NCBI RefSeq assembly: GCF_036417845.1
Contig: NC_089981.1
Location: 61,256,768 to 61,320,767 of the forward strand
DNA length: 64,000 bases
Source of the DNA: Apteryx mantelli
Lineage: Eukaryota; Chordata; Aves; Apterygiformes; Apterygidae
Direction: 5' to 3'
Position numbers and translations under genes: made by a program
Shown here: positions 1 through 10,840 of the stretch, in pieces
Layout: each line of letters opens with the position of its first letter
How positions within the stretch are numbered: position 1 is the stretch's first letter
Notes under the pieces: model-generated
Seen by the model: only the letters and a program-made list of their open reading frames with translations
Told to the model about the DNA's origin: nothing
Database searches by the model: none

Positions 1-1527
<1,527 letters not shown>

Positions 1528-1908
1528 AAGTGGCAGCAGCCACGGGGTGGATGATGTGGGAACAAGAGAGAATTCAGGGAGAAAGATAAGGGGGCACACG
1601 GGAAAAACAGTACGTGGCAGCCAAAGCACACCACCCTTTTGCAACATGAGTAACGAACTAGCTGGTGAAGGCCAGACAGTTTGTTCCAGCTGCACGGCGG
1701 AGGAGGGAGCGATATGGAGGTATCACGGTCCTCCCCTGACCACAAAGGGTTGCATCCCAAAAAATAATTGCTGCTCACAGACTGTTGACCTATAGTACCC
1801 CCAGCCTCATTATCCCTGCTTACCATATTAAAAATCACGCCCTTTGCTGCATAACGATATGTAAATAAGGGGGGCATACCCCCAACAACCGCGCAAATGG
1901 CAATCTAG

Positions 1909-1960
1909 CCAATGAAGTATGTCTGCCGCACTTCCACATCCCACCTTCAGCAACTATAAA
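1909..1960 (+). promoter_or_regulatory. LTR core promoter: CCAAT and TATA boxes
   Basis: CCAAT at 1909-1913 and TATAAA at 1955-1960 are about 45 bp apart, the usual spacing of a retroviral U3 promoter. Initiation would be expected near 1985 and would read rightward into the truncated CR1, antisense to the CR1 and to SPTSSA. Confidence 0.7.
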
Positions 1961-2235
1961 ACAGAGGATAGCTCACTAAAGTTTTTGGAAGGGGAGAAAA
2001 TTGAACCGCTGACCTGTTCACTGGAGATTGCTGACGAGCGAGCCTCCTTCTCCCTCCCCCAAACAGGGACGCCTCTTTGGTAAGACTTGCGCCTCCGACA
2101 AACGTTGGACGTTACCCGGGAAAATATATTATTATTGAAAGCGCTTATTTGTTAGTTTGAGCTCATAGAAAGAACATTTGTAGCAGCAAGTGCATTTATC
2201 AATGGCAATTCCGAACCTGTTGTATCTGTCGCTTT

Positions 2236-2241
2236 AATAAA
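2236..2241 (+). terminator. LTR polyadenylation signal AATAAA
   Basis: AATAAA is followed by a T-rich stretch and GTG-containing sequence, as expected at an R/U5 border. Confidence 0.7.
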
Positions 2242-2363
2242 ATCTTATTCTTTTTACTTTGTGAAACTGACCCAGGGAAAGTCCTCAAACAGGGGGGCTC
2301 TGGCAGGCAAACGTAAATTATAAAGATAAGGAAGGGCCTTCCGCCCCTCCCTTTCACGCGACA

Positions 2364-3366
2364 CCCGCCTCGTGAGGTGGATCCCATCTCTCACCATCAG
2401 TTGTCGATCTTCAAACAGGGTCCCATGGTCGTAGAAACCAAAACCCTGTTGCCAACACCAGCGGCGCAGCCAGTCGTTAACCTGGAAAGTCCGTCTCCTC
2501 CTCCTCTCATCCATCCCCCTCACTGGCAGGATTGAGGAGATGACCTGGGCTCCCAGACCCCTGACCACCATCCCCAGAGCTCTGAAATCCTGCTTGATGG
2601 TCTCCAGTTTGCCCTTGGTGTCATTGGCGCCCACATGGAAGAGCAGCAGTGGGTAATAGTCCGAAGCGTGGACAAGCCTTGGCAGTCTTTGCATGACATC
2701 TCTCACACAAGCACCCGGCAGGCCACAAACCTCTCTAGACATGAGGTCTGGTCGGCAGATGGATGCCTCCGTCCCCTGCAGCAGGGAGTCCCCCACAGCA
2801 ATCACCCGCCGCTTTTTCCGGGCGTTCCGGCAGGGCACAGGGTCTGTTGTCCCAGGTACTTCCCTGGCAGCCATGTCCATCTCCTCCTCATCCTGGAGGG
2901 CATTAAACCTGTTCTTCAGCTGCAAGTCTTCGGGAGGAGTAGGAGCCTTTCTCCTCCCACAAGCAGTGACCAGTTTCCAGCCTTCTTCTACGGTGTCATG
3001 ATGAACCGTTTCACACGGCACAGAGCCCTCTGGCAACTCCACTGCTGCGGGGGGTTGGGACTCCTGAAGCTGCACAGTCTCCGAAAATGCCCTGTCTATC
3101 TCTTGCTCCACTTCTCGGATGCTGCGCAGCCTACTGACCTCCTCCCGTAACTCCCTTACCTGACAACACAGCTCGTCAACAGCAGCACACCTCCTGCAGG
3201 AGAGCTGGCTGCCAGCCCAGGCCTCCCGGAGAGGCCCCAAGCACTCCCTGCAGCCTGAGACCTGTAGAGCTGCATCGACTGTCAGAGGGTCGGTCTGGGT
3301 CCCAGCCTCTGGCACAGCGACTCCAACAGCCACTGGGGAACGCGCTGTGCAGCGTGTCACGACCAT
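2364..3366 (-). pseudogene. CR1 ORF1 (copy 1), 3' end lost to the retroviral insertion
   Basis: By alignment with the intact copy the frame starts at the ATG at 3366-3364 and is open through 334 codons, up to the LTR junction. It keeps the two CX2C pairs, the coiled-coil-like stretch and the SGNH esterase motifs (GDS, GAND, DGIH) but loses its last 18 residues. The frame runs on into antisense LTR and stops near 2254, so a longer open frame seen here is a chimera and not a natural protein. Confidence 0.9.
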
Positions 3367-3480
3367 ACTTGAGGAAGCGTACACCACAAGGAACAGAAAC
3401 GAAGGTACCTTCGTGCGCCCTTCTGCACGAACTGCTGCGCAAACTGCTGCCTCTGTTCACTGCGCTCTAGGCCTGGCTCT

Positions 3481-3486
3481 TATATA
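3481..3486 (-). promoter_or_regulatory. TATA box in the CR1 5' region (copy 1)
   Basis: TATATA on the minus strand lies about 115 bp upstream of the ORF1 ATG at 3366. The same box is at the same place in the intronic CR1 copy. It is followed by a repeat of the element's own 5' terminus. Confidence 0.55.
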
Positions 3487-3826
3487 GGCCCCTCCCTAGC
3501 ACTGCCTAAGAGGGTGCTTGACCCCCCCTAATCAAGGGCCACCGGAATCAAAGGCCCCAACTCCCTCTGGCCAGGGCAACCAAGAGAGCTTGTTAGCAGC
3601 AGCCACTCCTAGCTAGAGCTTTTCCCACGAGCTTTTCCCAGGAGAAGTCAAGGCCTCCTGCAGTTGTCCTTGCCTAGCTTCCCCTTTCCTGTTCACAGCA
3701 ATCACCTGCTAGTTCCTCGGGGGTCCTCAGAAAGCCAACAACTTCCAACAAGATCCTCAAGTTCTAGTCAGAGCCCAAACACTGCTGCGCAAACTGCTGC
3801 ATCTGTTTGCTGCCTCTGTTAGCTGT

Positions 3827-6800
3827 GCTCCAAAAGAACAGTCTGTTTCCAAACTAATTGCTACGTAATGACCTCTAACAAAAAGTAAGCAGTTATCACA
3901 ACCACTAAGGACATCACAACCAGGTATTGCTGGAGCCTGATCCATTGAACTCAGAAAAGCATCCACATTTGAGGAAGGAATTAAAAGATATTGTCTACCA
4001 GAAGAGGATTTTATTTATTTACTGAAGATAAAGCCCTTGATGTTGCAGGGGAAAATGAGACATCATTTTAAGGATGGCAAATGGCTGTGAAAATTTATGC
4101 ACTGATTGTAACTGCAGAAGCAAAAGCACACAAGAACATGCTCTTCACTGAAATATCATACCAGTATAGAGGTCCTGGATGTGCTTCTGGCTCCAGGCAG
4201 ACTCTGCGTAATATTATGCCTCAGTCTCCTCTTTTGGCTCCTACTGCGGAGATTCCCGATGAGCATTCCCAGAGCACCCAGCATGGCGGGAGGAGCCGCT
4301 GAGGCCTGGCAGCACGGGACGGGCAGCCAGCACGCAGGGTACCGCTGCCCGCCTCAGGCCAGGGCTCGCCGGCGGAGCTGGTATTATCAGCTGCGCCAGA
4401 ACAGGACTGATACATTTTTAAATGCTTATTTCAGATGACTCTAGCTAAGCCCTGAGAGCTATTATTATTAGAAGACCAACATAAAGCTGTTTTCAGAGCT
4501 CTAAGATATTTTTGTTTAAAAGAAATACTTCTCATGATTATTTCTTCCAGCGTCATCTATCTAAAACGCTGATGGCTCCGTTAACATCCTTTTTGAACAG
4601 AAGCATAATTGACTAGCTGCCTCCAAATAATATTTAAATTGCCTTCTAGCTTGGACTTCCACAAAAAAGGTTGACAGTTACGTAACAAGGATTTAATCTT
4701 GTCCAGTTGACATGACAATGAAACAGACTGCAGTGGGAAAACAACTTGGTAGCCTTATAATTCATTTATTATTCAAATTTAATGATGAATTAAATCCCTG
4801 TTGATAGCCTTACTTAAAAAAAAAAATCAGCTTCATAATTATCACACCTTGAACTATCTCTTCACTAGACCAGCTTTATGAAAAGCACATGTTGCAAATA
4901 CTTTTTTCTAGAAGTACGAACTCTAGTAGCATACAGTACTTCATTAATGAAGAGAAACGATTCCACCTTTAATAAAGCATCTGGAATCTGAAAGAATAGT
5001 CCAAAGCTTCTGTGAGATGCTCGATTTATAATTAAAAATGAAGTGCTGAAAAAGACTGTACTCATATTAGCAAATTGAATTAAAGTATGATATCAATCAA
5101 GCCTACTCCAACATAATACAAGTGTTAAGAAGGTATGGTTACTCTTTTTCCACCAAAAAAGCAGACAGCTAATAAAAGTCAGTATATCAAAACCCCTTTA
5201 TAAAACCTTTCACAATTAAAATCATGTTTACATTCATAACTCTAAAGCACAGAAGGGCTTTTCTTCCCTCCCCCCACAACTAAAGCCCTCTCTCAGCAGC
5301 AGATTTCTATCAGTCATGACAGTAGTTCACAAAGAAACATCATAGTACCAATTTAATCCTTGGATGGCAGAAAATTATGCTTTGTTACTTCAAAAAGAAT
5401 ACGTTAACTAATCATTATCTCTACATATATTTAAAATAGTTATGCACAATTCTTGATCCACTTAAAAAAAAAAAAAAGGCAAAACTGCCTATGTTGACAC
5501 TGCCAGTTTTTAACAAATAAAGGTAGGATCGTGTGGCAGTGGTCTCCAGCATTACTGTATCAGTAACACTACTGTGTTGGCCTCTCATGCAGGCAGAGGA
5601 TAAGTGACAGATGGAATTTCTTCCCCTAAGACACAACCAAGACTTGCATTTAACAGTTTTAAAATAATTTTCACAACCCGTTCCACCCTCAAACAAGGCA
5701 CTAATTTAGTGGGAGAGTCCTACTGACTTCAGTAAAACTTGTGTTCACCTAAAGAATTAAAGGCCCACTCCGCTTTTAGCGCCAACTACAGAATTTTCAG
5801 ATGCATAAAGTTTAACTGAAAGTAAAAATACATGATATACTCAGGAAAAAAAAAACCTCTCTTCTCATGAGCCAATATCTAAATTCTAAAAGACAATATC
5901 TCCACAGAACAATTTAGTTTTACGACTGAAGCATAATTCCTGATTTCAGTAGAAGTTGCATAAAAGAGATAAAAGTACCTATTATTCCTAGGCCATTAAA
6001 ATCACAATTCTTTGGTCAAGTACCAGTCTTCACCCATGCTAAAATCTGAAAAAGTAGGTAGCATTCAAAAACACATTAATTTCTCAAAGAAAGTTGTGCA
6101 TCAAAGCTCTGCTTGTAAACTTTTATTTTTTTTTAAACAAAAAAATCCTCCACTTAAGAAAGTTAGATTGTTCCCAGCTTACATTTCAGAATACAAATCT
6201 GAAAAAAGTCCTATAAAAAAAAAAAACCCACCACACAAAGACAGGACTTCAGCCAAGTACTCAGCTCCTTATTGCTGTAGTTGTAACTCAAGTCCCTTTA
6301 AAACCCTATGTTTTGGTCGTTTGTATTTTCGTATCGAGAACAGGTTTGGAAACTAGCGGCAATAGAAAAACCCTTTGAAACCTAAACATAGTTACACTGT
6401 TGAGTGAAAAGAAGCAGAAACCTCCTCTCCACCACAATTAGAACATAATCAAGCATTATGTAAAAGTATAATTTAGTTGGTAGCTAGAAAAACAGTGCTG
6501 AAGTGCTATCCCAAAGTTTTATGTGGGCCTATGGCAGTAAAGAGACGTCCTTTTGTTCCCACTACATACACACCACAACCACAGCCTTACTCCAAACAGA
6601 GCTGAGACAGAGTGACGACTGCCTTCATTATTTCTCTTTCCCACCCTCCTCCAATAGATGGAATACAGAAACTTAAAATAATTGCTAATTCCAAATTCAG
6701 TTGATATGCACAAATATACTGTTGAACAAAGTCTGGACAGCAAACAGTACACCTGAGTTCAGTCATACAAACTAATTTTTGTAAATAATGTTAGATGAAT

Positions 6801-7279
6801 ATTTCTATGTCTCTAATATGAATCTAGATGTATTTTCTTACAAAATGCATTAATAGAAATATCCAGGCAAATACATACCATACAATAGCAAAAGCTTTAA
6901 GCCCCATTTAATAAGACGACTTTCCGATTAAAAATAGAAGGCAATTAAGATTTACTCAAAATTACAATTAAGAAAAGCTTTCACAGTGCAATATTGAAAC
7001 TGTCACAAAGTTAAGAAAATACTGATATCAAAGTACAATCACAATGTTAAAATAGACAAAACTACTATACAAGGGCATCTTGTAAAATTAAAAAGAACAA
7101 ACACAACATAGGGGACATCTCACGTCCCATCTCTACATATCTGGTTTCTTAGTCTTCAGAGTCATAATTATGTCTTTCTCTTTTTGACATCTGTAGAAAT
7201 CTTGTTAAAACTAAGAGGTTCATTCTTCTTTGTAGGACGATTCTCCGATCATGATTACTTCTTGAAAATATGTTCTTCA
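3827..7279 (-). other. SPTSSA 3' UTR and downstream flank
   Basis: AT-rich sequence with many short poly(A)/poly(T) runs and no convincing open frame. The 3' UTR of SPTSSA starts at 7279 and runs leftward; its end is not fixed. Candidate minus-strand AATAAA signals are at 6122-6127, 4765-4770 and about 4010-4020, and there is an ATTAAA near 6906. A GC-richer island at about 4230-4400 stands out and is unexplained. Confidence 0.5.
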
Positions 7280-7383
7280 TCACTGCACAATTTCAAAATA
7301 GTGCAGTATTGCCATGATGTGCTGAGGCATGAACACATAGCCTGTGTACAGTGCCATTCCAACAATGGAAACCAGCATCGAAT
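7280..7383 (-). CDS. SPTSSA: SPTSSA exon 2 (last coding exon)
   Basis: Acceptor TTCAG lies just before 7383. The exon completes an Asn codon, encodes residues 35-68 and ends with TGA at 7280-7282. Confidence 0.95.
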
Positions 7384-10300
7384 CTGAACAGCAGTTAAGG
7401 AAAAGAGCATCTGAAAGTGCATTAGAAGTCACCTAAGTATAGCACTAAAACTTTCATGTTATGTATTTCATAACATTGCATTTTAAATCATATGTGGTCA
7501 ACTGCAGTCAACTATTACAGCTCTAGGAAGAACCTATAGGAATATGAAAAACAGAGCCCCAGGAGCAGTGATTAACTGAATTATGGAAGGATGTCCTGCT
7601 AGTTATACACTGCCTTGTCACAGACATAAAAGCGCAGACCAGTGTGGGAAGGTAGAAGGAAGAACAGAAAATTGGCCGTGAGTAGATATGAATTTTTACA
7701 TGCACCTTTTTAGGTGTTGAGCAAATCTTCCAAATGCCACATCAACCAGAAAAAAAATATATGTATATTTACACATACGTACATGCACATGCACACACAC
7801 AAAGAGAGGGAGAGAGAGAAAGAGAGATCAACTGTTGCAAAATGAACATCACCATTTTTTGCAAAAAACAATAGATAATATGAGTGGCTACACAAAATAA
7901 AAGTTGCTATTTGTGGACAGTCTACTCATTTTTAAGTAAACAGCCATTAGATGCAGACATCAACTTCTTGGAATAGAATGATCTAGGAAATTTAATTTAT
8001 GAAGCACAAATACACATCTGGTGAGGAAAGGGTACTGTTCGCACAATAAAGTCAGTAGACCTGGAATCCATTTCTAGCTGCCAGTGTCCTGTAGGCTTTA
8101 AGTCACTAAATTGTTTGTTCATTTCCCCATCTCCGTATCATGATCACACCTTTCCTCATGGGCAAGAAGTTCAATTGATGTGTTGTTTGACAGCACTTAA
8201 AAAACAAAAACTCTAGGGGAAATGAGAAGTTCAAGTGGCATTGCACATTTCTAGCTATTTCAATCACAAAGCCTCAGAGCATGAGCATGGCTTGGAAGTC
8301 AAGTTGTGTTTTTAAAGAAATACATAAACAGTACTTTACTGTAGCAGGTCACACTGCAAAACAAAGCTTGCATGAACCTATCCGTGAAACAATTTTGACT
8401 ATTTTATTAGTTTAACCAAGAACAAAGACCTCTTGTAAAACTTAAATAGAGAGGTCAGATGATAGCCTGTAATGTATACATACAACTAGACCTTTGTCCA
8501 GCTTTGGGATTTTCAAAGCTCTGTCCATAGAAATAATGGCATTGGATAACTCAAAGACCACGCCAACTCAAAATTTAAGGGTTTAGAAATTCAAAAGAAC
8601 TATTCTAAAACAAATAACTTTTGATTTCACCCAACTACATGCAGTGATTCAGTAAACTTAAGACAGAAACAACACTATAAAGAGTATTTAAGATTAACGA
8701 GCATGATAACACTGGATAATGGTGCTCAGTTTCCACAGGTGAAATCAGAGGAGCTGCACATGCTTTGCATCTTGGAGAAGTCAAGTTCCCACAGCATGTG
8801 TAGAGCAGAGGTTACATGACTGGTTTCCCTGCTACAGAGTAGAGGTATTAGTTATGCTTATTAGAGCATACTAGCTTCCTGGTGTATTTTTAGTCCCAGG
8901 AGATTATACAATATGAGATACTTATAATGAAGGTCAACTCATAAATCTGTATTTCAGTATGAGTGCTCATGGATGATTCTGGGATTGCAGGTACCAGAGG
9001 ACACACACCACTGACAGCAGCTCTGCTCATCTTTAGCTCCCAGGGCCAGTGTTCAGTGCTGTGCCTGTACAGCACTGAGCAGAGCTGGCCCACCTGAAGT
9101 AAAAATGTCCAAAATGTGGGGGGGGGGGGGGGGGGGGGAAATAAATAAATAAATGGTTTCATTCACTGGTCTGTGATGGCAAGTGATACCTGTGACACTT
9201 GCAACATTTGTATGATAAGCAGCAATTACTTCACTGCAATAAGAGTATTTTATAAGTAATAAACACCTTTCCTTTACTTAAATATTTGGCCCGAGTTAAA
9301 AAGCTGCATGGTTAAAACATATGGAAAAAATATTCATGACTAATACAGGAAGGCAAAGATGAAGATTATGCTTCCTCAGTGATACAGGCATGCCATAAGC
9401 AGAGGTGGGTGCTTTAGTCAGGAATAAGATACTTTGAAAGTAAGAACTACTACCTATAAACTTACTGTCCTCAGTTGTTTAAATGCTAGAAGAATAAACA
9501 GTAATTTCCATTTTTACTGACTTTACACCAAAAAAAAAAGATTTGATCGTACAGCTGTAGCTGGGGAAAACACTTCTACGTAATCGAAGCGAGCTCCGTT
9601 ACAGCAGAGCAGCACTCAGGAAAGGCAGCTTTTCTCGATGACTTACGCTCTTCCCTTGCTTAACTTCTCTTTACCTCTCAAAATTAATCAGGGATGGCTT
9701 AGCGTCATTCGTACAAGACATCATTTTAACTCAAGACTAAAACAGCCACATTGGAGAGGAAAACACTCGCAACACCGCTCCAAGCCCTGCGAGAAGCCTG
9801 TGCCTGCAAGCAAGAGCTCCTTAAGAAACCATCCTCCATACCAGCCTTTATGCAGAGCCCCCGCATCAGCAACTATCAGCTTCTTCCGCTCTAGGAGTAA
9901 ATTTACCAGCTCCAGGACCAAGTATTCCTCTAGCAGACACCCTGTGACAAGGCACCATGCAACCGCAGGCCTGCAACGCTCCGGCAACGTGCACACTAAC
10001 TTTCCAGCGAGCGTAGCACGAGGGAGCGCACGAAGGACGCCCGCGCTTAACAGACACCGCGGCGGCAAGAAGAGAGGAAAACGAAAGGAAAAATAGCTTC
10101 CAGGCAGGAACCGAGGCGGAGGCAGAGACGGACCGCGCCGGCGGGCGGCAGGAGGCTCCGCATCTCGCTCCGCGGCTCCGCGGGCGCGGAGGGAGGCGGC
10201 CCCACGCGCAGCCCCGCGCCCTCCCGCGCGCCCGGAGCCGCCCCTGGCGGCAAACGGCCCCGCGCCGGCCGGCCCCCGCCGGCGGCTCCCCCCGGGGCCG

Positions 10301-10496
10301 GGGCCGGGGCCGGGGCCAGCCAGGCCGAGGGCCCTGCCAGGGCGCCGCGGCAGCGCAGCCCCGCCCGCCGCCCGCCCGCCGCCGGCAGGATACTGAAGAG
10401 GGTGCGCTCCCAGGGCTCCAGCATGTAGAGCGCGGTGACCAGCAGGTACTGGTAGTACAGCCACGACATCTGCTTCCAGGCCGAGCCCAGCGCCAT
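7280..10496 (-). CDS. SPTSSA: SPTSSA, serine palmitoyltransferase small subunit A (2 exons)
   Basis: Spliced frame of 68 residues from exon 1 (10394-10496) and exon 2 (7280-7383). The product is a small ER membrane protein that binds the SPTLC1/SPTLC2 (or SPTLC3) heterodimer, strongly stimulates condensation of serine with palmitoyl-CoA, the first step of sphingolipid synthesis, and helps set acyl-CoA choice. The sequence shows the family core WKQMSW, a hydrophobic segment at about 14-25, the LEPWER motif at 26-31 and the C-terminal hydrophobic part ending in EIVQ. Met25 corresponds to the Met (human residue 28) known to distinguish subunit A from B. The N-terminus is three residues shorter than the human protein as I recall it. 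The start ATG at 10494-10496 has G at -3 and +4. The promoter is a CpG island; EAPP lies upstream in the same orientation. Confidence 0.96.
7770..7828. repeat. CA / GA compound microsatellite
   Basis: Imperfect alternating purine-pyrimidine sequence (TACA and CACACA units) passes directly into a GAGA-rich stretch. Confidence 0.8.
9118..9154. repeat. Homopolymer of 21 G followed by AAAT repeats
   Basis: Uninterrupted G run at 9118-9138, then four AAAT-type units to 9154. The exact run length may be affected by sequencing error. Confidence 0.8.
10294..10317. repeat. (GGGGCC)4 hexanucleotide repeat in SPTSSA intron 1
   Basis: Four perfect GGGGCC units on the plus strand, 77 bp past the exon 1 donor. 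The SPTSSA transcript carries the complementary GGCCCC strand. Confidence 0.9.
10394..10496 (-). CDS. SPTSSA: SPTSSA exon 1 (coding part)
   Basis: Encodes residues 1-34 plus one base of codon 35. The donor is A|GTATCC at 10393-10392. The coding part lies inside the CpG island. Confidence 0.95.
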
Positions 10497-10599
10497 GGCG
10501 CGCCGACCCTGCCTGCCTGCCTGCCTGCGAGCGGCCCCGCGCCGACTGCGCGGGCCCAGGCCGAGCGGGGGAGGCGGTGGCAGGCCGGGACCCGCCCCC

Positions 10600-10635
<36 letters not shown>
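10600..10635 (-). repeat. (CGG)12 trinucleotide repeat upstream of the SPTSSA start codon
   Basis: Twelve uninterrupted CCG units on the plus strand, CGG in the transcript orientation, ending 104 bp upstream of the SPTSSA ATG. TCCGCC-type interruptions follow. It probably falls in the 5' UTR or core promoter. Confidence 0.85.
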
Positions 10636-10637
<2 letters not shown>

Positions 10638-10840
10638 TCCGCCTCCGCCTCGCCTCGCCCGGCCCCGCGCCGCGCCCCGGCGAGCGGGCGGGAGCCGCGC
10701 CGGGGCCGCCCGAAATGGAGGCGCTGAGGCGGCGCTGAAGCGGCGCGGTGACGCGGCGCGCGCCGCGGCCGCCCCGCTGCCGCGCCTGGCCCGGCCCGCC
10801 CGACCCCTCGGGGGAGCTCTTGCCTCGTCGTGTTTGAAAT

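Larger units (their letters stand above)
1595..2363 (+). repeat. 3' LTR of the endogenous retrovirus
   Basis: The right end (2363, ...CGACA) is well fixed by the CR1 junction. The left end is only approximate: a purine-rich tract at 1576-1594 could be the polypurine tract, but no clean TG start follows it; a TGTGGG at 1548 is another possible start. Inside are a CCAAT box (1909), a TATA box (1955) and an AATAAA (2236), giving U3, R and U5 in order. With initiation near 1985 and polyadenylation near 2255, R would be about 270 bp, longer than in simple gammaretroviruses. The 5' LTR is not in view, so divergence between LTRs cannot be used for dating. Confidence 0.75.
2364..3826 (-). mobile_element. 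CR1 LINE, 5' part (copy 1), cut by the retrovirus
   Basis: Collinear with the 5' region and ORF1 of the CR1 at 37516-39024, to which it is very similar (about 13 amino-acid differences over the 334 shared ORF1 residues). The element's 5' end falls at about 3826, the same internal position as the 5' end of the other copy, so this copy was probably also full length at its 5' end. Its 3' part (end of ORF1, ORF2, tail) should lie beyond the retrovirus, left of the window. Confidence 0.92.
7384..10393 (-). other. SPTSSA intron 1
   Basis: 3.0 kb, AT-rich except for its 5' 400 bp, which belongs to the CpG island. It holds a CA/GA microsatellite, a 21-G tract followed by AAAT repeats, and a GGGGCC repeat near the donor; nothing else is recognised. 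Confidence 0.85.
9990..10840 (-). promoter_or_regulatory. CpG island, SPTSSA promoter region
   Basis: Very GC- and CpG-rich block in an AT-rich setting, spanning the start of intron 1, coding exon 1, the presumed 5' UTR and upstream sequence. No TATA box is seen, as is typical of a housekeeping promoter. The transcription start is not determinable by eye but should lie within about 10500-10800. A TGCC/CCTG tetranucleotide run at about 10507-10530 adjoins the start codon. Confidence 0.85.

Noticed and set aside
2635-3150. Plus-strand frames antisense to CR1 ORF1 (also at 37787-38302)
   Set aside because: They recur in both copies only because the copies are homologous; they are the reverse strand of ORF1 and show no protein features.
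2254-3387. 377-codon frame taken as one protein
   Set aside because: Its last 43 codons are antisense LTR; only the part from 2364 upward is CR1 ORF1, and the first seven codons precede the conserved ATG.
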